Positions 12,161 through 23,598 of a stretch of 64,000 bases of DNA are shown piece after piece. Within the stretch, counting starts at the first letter, position 1, and every line of letters starts with the position of its first letter. The notes below the pieces were generated by a model. That model made no database searches. It was not told where the DNA came from and saw nothing but the letters and a program-made list of their open reading frames with translations. Position numbers and translations under genes: made by a program. The DNA comes from Oscarella lobularis (Eukaryota; Porifera; Homoscleromorpha; Homosclerophorida; Oscarellidae): contig NC_089182.1 in the NCBI RefSeq assembly GCF_947507565.1, forward strand, positions 3,410,001-3,474,000, given 5' to 3'.

Positions 12161-13852
12161 ATGGGTGATTCGATCGTAGCGAGAGATGACGGCGATAGAG
12201 CCGTCCTATTGACGAGCATCAAGCAAGACGACAACGCCGAAGCGAAAGCGACTCCTCCCGACGAAGAAACCGCGGAAACAACGAAATGCTCCAAAGGAAA
12301 AATCGCGAAGAAATTGAAAGCGAATCTAATGGTACTCTTAGTAATAAGCGGCGCGATTCTCGGCTTAATAGTAGGCGTGATCGTTCGTTCAACCAATCCA
12401 TCGTCTCGAACGATAATGCTCGTCGATTTTCCCGGTCAACTTCTCCTTCGAATGCTTCAAATGCTCATCGTTCCTCTCCTCGTTTCGAGTCTCATCGCCG
12501 GCGTCGCTCAACTCGACGTTTCCTCGTCGCGTCGACTCGGAATTCAAGCGATTGTCTATTATTTCACGACGACCGTTTTCGCGTCGATTTTGGGAATTGT
12601 TCTCGTTCTTTCCATACGTCCGGGATATCACACCGGTGACGGTTGCGTTCGAATTGAAAAGAGGGATAATGGTGACGCGATTCTCGATCTCAATGTTCTC
12701 GATAGTCTCTTGGATTTGATTCGGAATATGTTTCCGAAGAATTTAATTGAAGCGTCGTTTCGCAGCGAAAGAAGTCACAATGCTAATGTGACGTACGTGG
12801 AACGTTGTAGCAATAATAAATCGGAAGGAAATGAATCGATTCGACTTTCGTTTTTTACTGAGAAACAAGATGGGATGAATGTTCTTGGTCTCATTGTCTT
12901 TTCTATTGCTTTTGGTTTAACAATTTCAAAAATGGGATTGGAAGGTCGTCCTCTCAAACTTTTCTTTGTTGCTCTCAATGAAGCGATTATGAGACTTGTT
13001 GGGATTGTTATTTGGTATTCTCCGCTTGGAATTCTATTTTTGATTGCCGCTAAAGTGGCCGATGTTCCTGATGTTGGCGCTCTTTTAACTACTATTGGAT
13101 TCTACATGTTGACTGTTCTACTTGGTTTGGCAATTCACGCTTTCATTGTTCTTCCTCTCGTCTATTTTCTATTGACGAGAAAGAATCCGTATTCGTTGAT
13201 GATTGGTGTATTTCCGGCTATGGCTTTTGCATTTGGGACGTCATCTAGTGCCGCTACTCTTCCCGTTACACTTAGATGTCTTGAAGAACGATGTGGAGTT
13301 GATAAAATGGTCTCGCGTTTTGTGCTGCCCGTTGGAGCGACGGTTAATATGGACGGGACGTCTCTCTACGAAGCGGTTGCGGCGATTTTTATTGCACAAT
13401 ACAACAGAGTGAGTTTGAACTTGGGAAAAGTCATCACCGTTAGGTGGGCACAAAATAAATAAACAATTACATAATTAATGTTATTTTTTTGTTTAGTTTG
13501 ACTGCTACTGCTGCTAGTATAGGAGCGGCTGCCGTTCCGTCAGCTGGACTCTATACAATGATCATAGTTCTGACGGCTGTGCGTCTTCCTTTGGAGGATA
13601 TTACCCTACTTGTTGTCGTTGATTGGTTTTTGTAAGTCGACTTTTTAATTAATTAATGATGATGATGTCTTATGTTTTATTTTTCTTGATGATAGGGATC
13701 GATTTCGGACACCTGTCAATGTACTGGGAGACTCTTTTGGTGCTGCAATTCTTCAGCATTTTTATCGTAAGCGTCTTCAGCGGGCTGAAGCCGCCGTTCT
13801 TCCTTCCGAAGAAGGCGTGTCTTCTCAAGGTGAAGCCGATACTCAATTGTGA
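12161..13852 (+). CDS. SLC1A: SLC1-family glutamate/aspartate-type transporter
   Basis: A Na+-coupled dicarboxylic amino-acid transporter of the plasma membrane. A large first exon (12161-13443) has the N-terminal helices, a glycosylated extracellular loop (NVTY, NKS, NES), the hairpin signature [20 protein letters not shown] and [18 protein letters not shown]. Two short introns (13444-13496, 13632-13695) follow. The last helix reads [20 protein letters not shown], with the substrate-binding Asp and Arg kept as in EAATs rather than the changes seen in neutral ASCT carriers. The protein ends ADTQL, TGA at 13850-13852. It starts 37 bp after the COX15 stop. Confidence 0.94.
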
Positions 13853-15979
13853 TTTTGTTGTTTGTTAATACATTTTGGTTGGTGGTGTAGCGTGCGTTAG
13901 AGCATCGCGCCTCGTGAAAATTGTTTTCTCGCGTCGTTTCGTTGCCTCTGCGTTCGCCCGTCAGTTCTTTGCAACCACTGGAGCTCATTGCGCTTTGTTC
14001 ACTCGCTCGTCAACGGCCACCGGCTTCGATTCGGGCTATGCAAGGTAAGACACCGAAACAGCTTCACGCTTTTGTTCTCTGGAGGGTTAGCGCTAGGGTT
14101 TAGGGTCACGCGTGGCTTGAATTTGTCTTCTGTTTCAGTTTGAGGTATTCGAAGTGGGGGCCCCTCCTTTCGTGTATTATTTTTATTGATTTTTTGCGTT
14201 AGGTTGTCTCAATCTCACTCCGCATTGGGCGAGAGCAAGAAGAGATCCCTCCGCCTGGGCAATGAATGAAATGGTCGCCTATCGTCAGATCTCTATGGAT
14301 TCTGAAAAGTGCTCAATCTCCTAAGGTATGTTCGTTTTGCTAACCACAAACCATTTAGATGACATCAGAAGTGAAGACGCTGAAGGGGGAGAAAAAAGAA
14401 GAGAACAGGGATAGTGTTTTGCATGAAAAGTAGAAATAGTTGTATTGCTTTTGATCTCCAGGGTATGGAGACAAAAGCAGAAGCGCGCGTTTGGGGGGTC
14501 TCGGTCCCGGATAGGGTCTGCGCGCGCGAGCGTCTGCACGTAAAAAGTAGGGGAAACTATGCGCAAAATTTTATTGAAAATATAAACGAAAACGTATCTC
14601 CTATTCAATGTTTCTGCGCTGCTGCTTCACTTGCCGTTTTCCGGCAAGCGAAGCCGTGAGACTGAGACTGCAGTCCCCACAGTAATGTGTGCCTGAATGC
14701 AGGCACACTCATTGTTCTAGGCGTCATTCTCCTATGGAGACTATCAATAAATAATAGCCTCCGGTGGAGATCCACGTCATGAACGTTGGGCATTTTTTCG
14801 GCTCGTGCCCAGGAGACGGGTTGGCCTTTTAGATGTTATGGCCTCATGCCAAGAGGAGGCTTACAGGCAGTTTAGAAGACTGCGACTATGAGGAAGTCGC
14901 AAATCTCCGCGGTCAGGCCGTTGATACCGACCCGTCGTGCCGAGGACGTTGGGACCGCGGTCTACCTCTTCGTCTCCTTCTTCTTCTTATTTAGTCAAGA
15001 AAAGAAGAGTAAATGAGTTGGGGCCCCATGTAGTGCCATTGGAACGACATTTACCTTTAATAATTAATAATGAAGTCATGTCTTGATATCAATGTCTACA
15101 GAAAAAGACGCCAAAATTTAGCGTTTGAAGTCAATTTGATACTAAGAAGTTCGATTCCGTGGTTTCATAAGAAAACATGAGGTATGAGGCTATGAGCTAT
15201 ATATAGTTCACGGTTGCCTAATAACCTCAACTCACGGATTTCCAACTAAACGCGCTAGATCTACCCTACTTTATTAGTGAAACAACCCTGCGAGGTCAAA
15301 CAGCACGTCCGGATCAAATTTCACACTAATAAGACCTACTTCCGGGTAGCCACGCCTCTCGCAAAAAGCCAAAAATTGGCGTGATACGCAATTTTGAGAT
15401 TGTGGAGTTAACTAGACACTTTTGTTCTATCGTTTCACGTAGAAATGTTGGCGTTCTGGGAGAAGCGATTTTTGACGAAAAAAACCATGAGCTATATAGT
15501 TCACGGTTGGAATCGCCTATCTAACAGCCTTAAATAATAAATACTTATCGTTTTGGACACTTTGCGTCACTAGACAGCGAATTTTTGGAAAAATTTAGAG
15601 GCGGGGCGAGAATACCGTTTTTCTCGACTATGCGCGACTTTGCAAGCGGCGTCGAAGCATCGAGAAGGCTTCTTAAGGTTTCGAAACTAAACGAAGAGTG
15701 TCGTACCTGAGTTTTATTCATCCTACGGAGCAATCGCGCACGAGTTCCGAAAAGGGGGCCCCGATCGCGATCGCGACGACGCAGCGACGCAACGATGATT
15801 TCGTAAACAGATTCGAATTCGTTCTTGGCAAGGCGAGCGAGCGAAGACGGCGATGAGAAGAGAACCGGTGCAGAAAAAAAACGATGACGTATCCATCACG
15901 TGACTCGGTTGTATGGATCTCAAATACAAACTTTTAGCAAAGAGGAATGCACGGCTCCTACGTTATCTGTCGCAAAATC
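13853..15979. other. Long gene-poor interval between SLC1 and YTHDC1 3' ends
   Basis: No protein gene is supported. A possible spliced transcript lies at 13890-14330, with a donor-like GCAAG|gtaagac near 14045 and acceptor-like tttgcgttag near 14203; no coding frame in it was recognised. A dense hairpin cluster lies at 14624-14960. A 25-bp word, ATGAGCTATATATAGTTCAC plus GGTTG, occurs at 15192-15216 and again, slightly shortened, at 15486-15508. Confidence 0.55.
14624..14960. ncRNA. Candidate structured RNA or fold-back element (hairpin cluster)
   Basis: Six inverted repeats lie in about 340 bp: GCTTC-A-CTTGCCG / CGGCAAG-C-GAAGC (14624-14654), GTGTGCCTG / CAGGCACAC (14687-14708), TCTCC / GGAGA (14728-14740), GCAGT / ACTGC (14867-14883), GCGACT / AGTCGC (14882-14900), and CCGCGGTC / GACCGCGG enclosing 38 bp (14907-14960). 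No known RNA family (tRNA, 5S, SRP, RNase P) was recognised. It could equally be a transposon remnant. The strand cannot be set from perfect stems. Confidence 0.3.
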
Positions 15980-18900
15980 CTAGTGATGACGATGATGACG
16001 ACTTGAATGATGTTTGCTACTTGAGGATGATCGACTTTGAATGTTTGCAATGAAATCGTCACAGGCAGCCGCATTATCTTTCAGATCCATCTAGAAAAAA
16101 ATCGAAATATTTTTTCGTGAAATTTTTTAAATAGGTAGCTTACATGTCTTTCGTCATATCTGAGCATCGAGCTAGCATAGGATCCCCCATAAGCGGAAAA
16201 ATCACTAAAGCCCTAGAGTAGAGAAATTTTCGAAATTTTTTTGAGTGAGCTCCCAAATAAAATCGACTTACTCCTCCTCCTCCTCCTCCCCCTGAAGGAA
16301 AAGAGTCGGATTTGGATGTACCTCCAGACTGATATTCCCTAATGTAATCCTCATAGGACTAACAGAGAAGCAATAAGAAGAATTCTATTTATTTTATTTA
16401 TTTCTTACCCCATGAAGAAGCGTTTCCTTTTTGACTCCGTAATCCTTGTCTTCTTTCCTTGAACGCTCTCTCGACCCCGATCTTGATCTGCGTCTTTTGG
16501 CAGTATGCCGACTGTGAGCTAGGACAGTATTCGAGCTCCTTTTCTCCCTCCCCCCAGACGACGTGCGAATATCTTACACGACTTCTCTTCGCGTTTTCGC
16601 TTGCTACTGCTGCTGCTACTTCGGGGAGGCGGCGAAGGCGTGCGAGCGCGACGTCGACTAAAACAAGGCCAAGAGACATGCACGTAAACACAGAGTCTCT
16701 ACGAACGAATGGAACGGACGGACGTCCCACAAAAACAAAAGTCTCCTTCACGAAACGCCTTGAGAAGACGGATAATTAGCAGCAGAGTCACTCCGCTTCT
16801 TGTCTTGACTCTCTATTTAGCGCGGCGGCGGGCGGCGGAAGTCCAACGCCGCCCGCCTGCCTGCCTGCCTGCCTGTCTGTCTGTCTGTCTGCTCGTTTTG
16901 TGGCCCCCTCCGCATGCAAACGTACGAACGAATGAGAAACCCTTTCTATGTACTATGAGGTCCCAGATGAATTGAAAATGTCCGTAGAAGCGAAGCGCCA
17001 AAACAAAGTCCTAACCTGGAACTTGAAGTCGATGATGACGTCGCGGTCGCCATTGACGACGCTTGAGCCGTCGTCGCTCCGTAAGCGACGGCCGCTGCCG
17101 CCGCCGCCGCCGCCATCGGATCATAACCATATCCGTAGGGCGGCATTCCCATAGAATGATACATTTGATGATGATGAGGATGAGGATGAGGATAATGAGG
17201 TGGAGCTCCGCCCATCATTGATGACGTCGACATGCCGCCGCTTCGCGACGACGACGAATAATCGCTTGTTGTTCCGCCGCCGCCGCCGCCGCCGGCCCCG
17301 CCCCCTGACATTGTATATGACGTCGTATTGTCTGTTCCTTCTTTGAAAAAGAGCCGGCACAGCTCTTCTCCTACCATTGGTTCTACTTCCTAATATTTTG
17401 TTCGCGCGTGCGAGTTTCCGTTTTTTTTCCGGGTTTTTTCCTACCTGTCCGTCGCGACCTATTTTAACCGGTTTGTTCTCGTTCCACGGATTTTTTAGAT
17501 GAGCCACTTTTCCGAAGCTGAGTTCGCCGCTTCCGAAATAAATAAATAAATAAATAAATACAGAGATAAATGGGTGTGGATAGGACACTCCCTTAATTTT
17601 TAATTTAATTAATTATGTGCATTTTTTGGCTTACGTGTAAATCCAACGAAGTTTGAAAACGCCGCCCAAGTGGCGCGCGCTAAGACCCGGAGGAAGAACC
17701 CACGGTACGCCGCCCATGTCGTGACGCGATTCCGAATCCAAACGCGCAAAACCTAAAAATTAATGTTATGACGTCATTTTTTATTTTATTTAATTTGCCT
17801 TGAAATTTTCCACTTTCTCGGACGGAGAAAACTAGGAGAACATTGTCGCAATCCTAGAGAGAATTTGCAATAATGTTTCTATATGGATTAATTAATTAAT
17901 ATACAAAGAATGCTTTGTTGAGTTTTCGTTCGTTGACTGGGGGCGTCGACCAGACGCTCTTAGAAAAAAATCGTTTTTTCTTAATAATAATAATTTTTTT
18001 TGGGGGGGAAGTATGTTACCCTGTGTTTGGCTATGTCAACGTTCTCGTAATTGTTACTCTTTATAATGAAATAGCGCGTGTTTCGGAATAACTTGCTACT
18101 CAATGTAGATCGCGATTTGTCTGATAGATAGACAATAATAGATTAATTAATTATTTATTATTTAATTACTTGAATCTCTTGGTTTGGGTGAGCGTGATTT
18201 GGCGGCGGCACCTGGTAAGAATTCCCCGTATGTTTATTTCCTATGTATTCTATACTCACGTTCTTTTCTCTCTTTCTCTTTATTTGCAAAAACAATTGGA
18301 GATATGGGTCGTTTGATCTTTCCTTCGCCGCCGGGACTTTCATCAACACTATCCTCCTATAAGAAAACCCCGGTTATTATTTATTTATTTATTAATCGTC
18401 ATTGCCTTTGTTGTTGCTGTTTCGTCTTTCTTTGTCTCTTCTTCCCCTTTGACTTCTACGTCTTCCATCTTTACTTCTTCGTCTTTTTTAACGACTTCCT
18501 CCTCCGCGCCATCGATCGTCATCTTCTCATCCTTCTTCTCTTCATCTCTTTTTTCTTCTGTATCTTCTTCAATGATACTAGTTGTCATTGTCGTTGTTGT
18601 AGCACTTTCTTGGCCAGCATCCGCTGTGTCCACTTCCTCGAGTTCATCAACGGCTGCTAGCAATTCTTCTTCCATTTCCATCGCTTCCTGTTCGTTGTGG
18701 AGCCCTAGATGTCCATTGGAGGACCACTCTCTCTCTCTCTCTCTAGTCTAGTTTTTTTATATATATATATATACCCTCCTTCTCTTTCTCCTCCTCATGA
18801 AGAATAAGAGACGTTTCTTCTTCTTCTTTCGTCTCCTTTGTTTCCATTCGCTCTTCTTTGTCCTTTTTCTTACCTTTCTTGGGGTTTTGGCTCGTTGTTG

Positions 18901-19934
18901 CCATGGGAATGGGGGGAGAATCATCGTCTTCTTCCTTTTCCGATACATTTTCGATAACACATAGAGACACTGTTTCTTTTTTTGATGATGATCCTCCACC
19001 CTTTCTCCTATTCGTTTCACCTAAACAAAAGAAAATAACGATTTTAATTAATAGTATTGATTTATTTTACTTCGACGTGACAAGGGACTCGAAGTCGTTG
19101 TCTTTCCTTCCTTTTCCTTTCTCGAACTGATTCGCGACGACGTCNNNNNNNNNNNNNNNNNNNNNNNNNNNNNNNNNNNNNNNNNNNNNNNNNNNNNNNN
19201 NNNNNNNNNNNNNNNNNNNNNNNNNNNNNNNNNNNNNNNNNNNNNNNNNNNNNNNNNNNNNNNNNNNNNNNNNNNNNNNNNNNNNNNNNNNNNNNNNNNN
19301 NNNNNNNNNNNNNNNNNNNNNNNNNNNNNNNNNNNNNNNNNNNNGCGAGTTCTCGCGCCAATTCGCGATGTTTTCTCTCCAATTCCTTCAATTCTCGTTC
19401 CTTTCGCTCGCGTTCTTTTCTCTCGCGTTCCTTCTTCGATGACGTCGAACTTCCTCGTTTCGACGAAGATCTCGTTGTTGTACCACGTGACGAAGACCCC
19501 GCCCCCGTGGATCGACGATCGCTCCGGGACCTTGACGTCGAGGAGGAAGAGGAAGATTGTCGTTTTGACGATGATGACGTCATCATTTCTATAAATTTGA
19601 TTTTTTCGCGCGCGGAGTGATTGGATTGAATTGGATTGGGTACCTTTTCGTTTATTTAATCGTCCGATTTCGGCTGCGAATGTGTCTTCGCCTAATGGCT
19701 CTTCTTCGCCGAGAATATCTTCCAGGACGTTCAAAACGCGATCTCCCTCCGTCTCTTCGTCGTCGAAGTCTTCGCCTGATAGCGCGCGTTCGGAATCTGT
19801 GACGATTTGGCGTCGAGGAGACGGGAATTTGGTTTTGCTTCCGTTTTCTTTCTCTTACCCCATTCTCGGTCGTCGCCCGCGCCTTCGCTGGGTGAACTTT
19901 GCGAGGGCGATTCCATTGCTTCCATTTCGGCCAT
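15980..19934 (-). CDS. YTHDC1: YTH-domain nuclear m6A reader YTHDC1
   Basis: YTHDC1 binds N6-methyladenosine in nuclear RNA and acts in splicing and export. Reading the minus strand, exon 1 (19934 down) gives [20 protein letters not shown] and joins in phase to [18 protein letters not shown]. Ser/Arg- and Glu/Lys-rich exons follow, one broken by the N gap. The YTH domain runs from about 18110 to 17330: [94 protein letters not shown]. The cage tryptophans in VWST and WVLP are present. A Gly/Ser/His/Ala-rich region, SR/SK-type segments and a final exon ending SSRRHHRHH (TAG at 15980-15982) complete it. The family is sure; the exons around the gap and the low-complexity exons are approximate. 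Confidence 0.92.
19145..19344. other. Assembly gap of 200 N inside a YTHDC1 exon
   Basis: Exactly 200 undetermined bases interrupt the Glu/Lys/Arg-rich coding part of YTHDC1. A round 200 suggests a fixed-size scaffold gap, so its true length and the reading frame across it are unknown. Confidence 0.98.
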
Positions 19935-20050
19935 CGTTTCGTTGTATTTCGACGAGAAAACGGCACGATTCTCTCGATTCGTCTCGTTCGATCGCGCATG
20001 CGCGAGATATCAACGTGGCCTTTTCCACCACACACTTGCTGCTTTGGAAA
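19935..20050. promoter_or_regulatory. Shared promoter interval YTHDC1(-)/SCPx(+)
   Basis: 116 bp separate the two divergent start codons. It contains GCGCATGCGC, a palindromic NRF-1-like motif, which is common in bidirectional housekeeping promoters. Confidence 0.55.
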
Positions 20051-20754
20051 ATGGCGAAACGCAATGTCTATGTCGTTGGAGTTGGAATGACTAAAGTAGA
20101 CCATAAAAAATGTTCGTGAATTGCGTTGAATTTTTACTTTAGTTCGAAAAACCGGCAAGTCGAGAGAACTTTGACTATCCGGAGATGGTCAAGGAAGCAG
20201 GCAAATTAGCAACGTGCCAAGTCCTTAATTAATTAAACTCTTCAACTAGTTGGAAAAGCAATGAAAGACGCGCGAATTTCCTACGATGCAATTCGACAGG
20301 CAGTTATTGGATATTGCTACGGTATAAAAATCTTTTCCGGAAAATAAAAAATCAATAGATAAATGATGACAATTTTAGGTGACACGACTGCGGGTCAAAG
20401 AGCTTTGTACGGCGTCGGTCTAACGGGAATCCCTATCTACAATGTAGCTAATTAGAAATAATGTATCTAGTTGCTCTCTATTGTGGTTACGTAGGTGAAC
20501 AACGCCTGTTCAACGGGATCTACTGCTCTTATGATAGCAAAGCAGCTCGTAGAGGGAGGTATGTAAATCATTAATTAATTAATTAATAACTTAATTGATT
20601 GGCGCAGTTTTGTTTTTAATTAACTAATTAATAACTTTGTTTTTAATTAACCCTAATTAATGTTGGTGCACGTGTATAGGTGTTGCTGATTGTGTTCTTG
20701 CTGTGGGATTTGAACGCATGGCTAGGGATGCTCTTACTGCAACTGCTGTATGAA

Positions 20755-20793
<39 letters not shown>

Positions 20794-22609
20794 CTTCTCT
20801 AATCTCTGTTTTTTTTCTATAGTACAAAGACAGGGCTCATCCAATGGAGAGACACCTGGAAGTGATGTCAGAGACGTATGGTTTTGGAAGTGGGCCTGTT
20901 ACAGCTCAACTATTTGGAAACGCGGGACGAGAACACATGCAGAAATACGGTATTTCTTTCTTTATACTATTCGTTAATTAATTAGGTTTCTTATCTAGGA
21001 ACGAAGCCGGAGCATTTTGCTAAGATTGCTCAGAAAAATCACAGGCATTCGGTGAAGAATCCGTGAGTTTCAAAAGTCTCATATAAATGATTTTAATTAA
21101 TTAAACGCGTGGGATTTTTTTGAAAGTTTGTCGCAGTTTCAGGACGACTACACTCTGGAGCAGATCATGAAATCAAAACCGGTTCACGAACCACTCACAC
21201 TACTTCAATGCTGGTTAGAATAATCTTATTGGGAAAAATGTATCAGGGGGATTCTTATGTTTTTTTTAGTCCGAGGTCAGATGGGAGTGCGGCGGCTATA
21301 GTGTGTAGCGAGAATTTCGTCAAAAAACACGGATTGGAAGCGCAAGCGATTGAGATTCTAGCCTTAGAAATGGCCACCGATTTTCGCAGCACTTTTGAAG
21401 AAAAGAGCAACATAAAATTGGTTGGTTATGACATGTCTAAGGCCGCCGCTGCTCGTTGTTACGAAAAAACCGGTCAGTCAGAAACAGTATTATTGTTACA
21501 TGACTGATATGTATGTATGTATGTATGTGCAGGATTGCGTCCTACGGATGTTGACGTCATTGAATTGCATGATTGTTTTGCAACTAATGAACTCATTACG
21601 TACGAAGCGTTGGGTCTGTGCAAAGAAGGTGAGCTGTTTGGGGGGGAGGGCCCTAGTGAGACAAGTGTGTCTATGCCTATGTATAGGGGAGGGTTCTAAG
21701 CTTGTTGAACGAGGAGACAATACGTATGGAGGAAAATACGTTGTTAATCCGAGTGGAGGGTTGATATCGAAGGGCCATCCCTTGGGAGCAACCGGTTAGT
21801 TGGTTATTTAGAGAGAAATTCGTCGTTGCTAACGCGGTTGCTAGGGATCGCTCAATGTACGGAATTGTGTCTACAGTTGCGAGGTTTGTGCGGCGAACGG
21901 CAAGTTCCCGGAGCGAAAATCGCTCTGCAACATAATATCGGTTTGGGAGGAGCGGTCGTTGTCGCTCTTTATCGTCACGGATTTCCCCACCTACTTACAT
22001 CCGGGTACGTTAGCCACACCCACTCAACGCGCGTGACCTTTGTCCCTTTTTACTCACAGGAACGCCGGTATGTCGCGTAGTGGCGGAGGAGAGGGATTCA
22101 AGTGTGCACCGGCATTCGATGCGATTGCCGAAACGCTCAAAATCGTAGGAAAAACGCGCAGTATCCAATTCCTTTATCTATTTTACTCCTACATGTAGAA
22201 CGGGGCGAAACTCGTGCCGAAAATTCGAGGCGTCTTTGCGTTTGACGTATCGGGGGGACCCAATAATCAAAAGGGATTTTGGATCGTCGACGTGAAAAAT
22301 GGAAAGGGTTCCGTTCGATTTGGAGAGGGTGAGTCCCGGATCACCCATATATTAATTAAATAATTAATATTATTAATATTAGGTAAGGGTGACGTCACGT
22401 TTGTTGCGTCTGATGCCGTTTTGGCTGCGATTTTTTCCAAAGAGATGGACGCTCAAAAGGTAGAAATTTAAAATTAATAACTGAGGTCCCCTAACCCCCC
22501 TTTTCTCTAGGCTTTTCTTCAAGGGAAACTGAAGATCAAAGGGAACATAGGACTCGCGATGAAACTCAAAGAGATTCAGCCTCCCAGCGTGCCCAAATCA
22601 AAACTCTAG
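20051..22609 (+). CDS. SCP2: Sterol carrier protein X (SCPx): peroxisomal thiolase fused to SCP2 domain
   Basis: SCPx cleaves branched-chain 3-oxoacyl-CoA in peroxisomes and carries a lipid-binding SCP2 domain. The first exon reads [15 protein letters not shown]. The thiolase half shows [20 protein letters not shown] (nucleophilic Cys), [37 protein letters not shown] and [17 protein letters not shown]. The SCP2 half has [35 protein letters not shown] and [18 protein letters not shown]. It ends in SKL, the canonical PTS1 peroxisome signal (TAG 22607-22609). There are more than ten short introns. The one after KEA must use a GC donor (20202-20249) to keep the frame. A GA-repeat sits in the intron at 20757-20790. 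The order and length match animal SCPx. Confidence 0.95.
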
Positions 22610-22677
22610 CATCTTTATCTATTTACATGATGCCTTTTTCCTTTTTTGTTGTATGCATTGATATCTGTTTATTGTGC

Positions 22678-23444
22678 TTACTTGTCTTCGTTCAATGTCA
22701 CGTGAATTGGAGTCTCTTGGTCTTCTTTCTCCTCTTCTCTCTCCTCTTCATTGGCTCTTTCTTCTTCTTCTTCTTCTTGTTCTTCTTCTTGTTCTTGTTC
22801 TTGTTCCTTTGCTTCTTGTTCTGTTCCTTCCCAGTCGATTTTAAAACGAGTTATTCTGGGATTTGTAGCCAAAATGTTTCTTTGCAACTAAAAAAATCAA
22901 ATTAAAAATATTAATAATTAGGAATAATTTTTACTTTGTCGAATTCGACTTTAGTAGGCGGATTTTCTTTCATTTCCGGGTCCGAATATTCGTTATTAAC
23001 GTAATAGCCAACTCGCGTGAATTCTTGATTGAGATACGATGCCGTTAGAAGGACGACAGTCACTCCGACTGCATCCTGAAAAGGAATCAGATCCGGTTTG
23101 GGGGGTGGAGCCTAGAAAAAAACGATCAATGAATGAAAAATCTTCTTTTTTCTTGCCTCGAAAACGAAAACGTGTCTTCCCGCTGGTATAGGACCGACGA
23201 GAATTGAGTCGAGGGTTTGATCGTGAGTTTTGCTCGACGCCGAGCCCACGTAGATGATCTTGAATTCTAAATCTGTCGCGTTTCCCCGAAAGGGGCCCCC
23301 GTTTGACGAACCGTCTGGGAAATCGATTGGTTTACCTTTGATAAGGTTTTCGATGCATTCGAAGACGATTTCGAATTGAAATGGAGTGAAGAACAGCGAC
23401 GGATTGTCGAGAACGGTGACGCTGCTGATCTGAACTTTCGCCAT
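22678..23444 (-). CDS. ASF1: Histone chaperone ASF1
   Basis: ASF1 binds H3-H4 dimers and hands them to CAF-1 or HIRA. Starting at 23444: MAKVQISSVTVLDNPSLFFT, PFQFEIVFECIENLIK, then after a splice DLEFKIIYVGSASSKTHDQT, LDSILVGPIPAGRHVFVFEA. Downstream exons give DAVGVTVVLLTASYLNQEFT, RVGYYVNNEYSDPEMKENPP and LQRNILATNPRITRFKIDWE, with a long Glu-rich tail. The stop is at 22678. Removing the 63-bp element at 23273-23335 restores the exact family spacing. If it is kept, the frame stays open and 21 residues are added. ASF1 lies tail-to-tail with SCPx (68 bp apart) and downstream of TSR3 on the same strand. Confidence 0.96.
23273..23335 (-). other. 63-bp stop-free, frame-neutral intron in ASF1
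   Basis: On the minus strand the exon ends AAA G|gtaaac and the element ends cgacag|AT TTA. It is 63 bp long, divisible by three and free of stops, so both spliced and retained forms would be translatable. The spliced form matches ASF1 of other species at this loop. Confidence 0.8.
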
Positions 23445-23598
23445 ACGGTCAGCTGACTTTTTCTAACTTGCGCACGCTATTCGGTTCGAAAGCGAACGAG
23501 AAATAAACGACTTTGATCGACGTTCGCGGCAAAACGCAGTCGAGTGCCCACGTCCCGGATTAGAAGAGACGATACTAATAATCACGTGATTTTATATT

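Noticed and set aside
13921-14103. Small plus-strand open frame after SLC1 with a donor-like end
   Set aside because: No in-frame ATG start and no recognised protein; kept only as a possible untranslated transcript.
18158-18660. Plus-strand Phe/Cys/Leu-rich frames over YTHDC1
   Set aside because: Antisense shadows of Glu/Lys-rich YTHDC1 exons.
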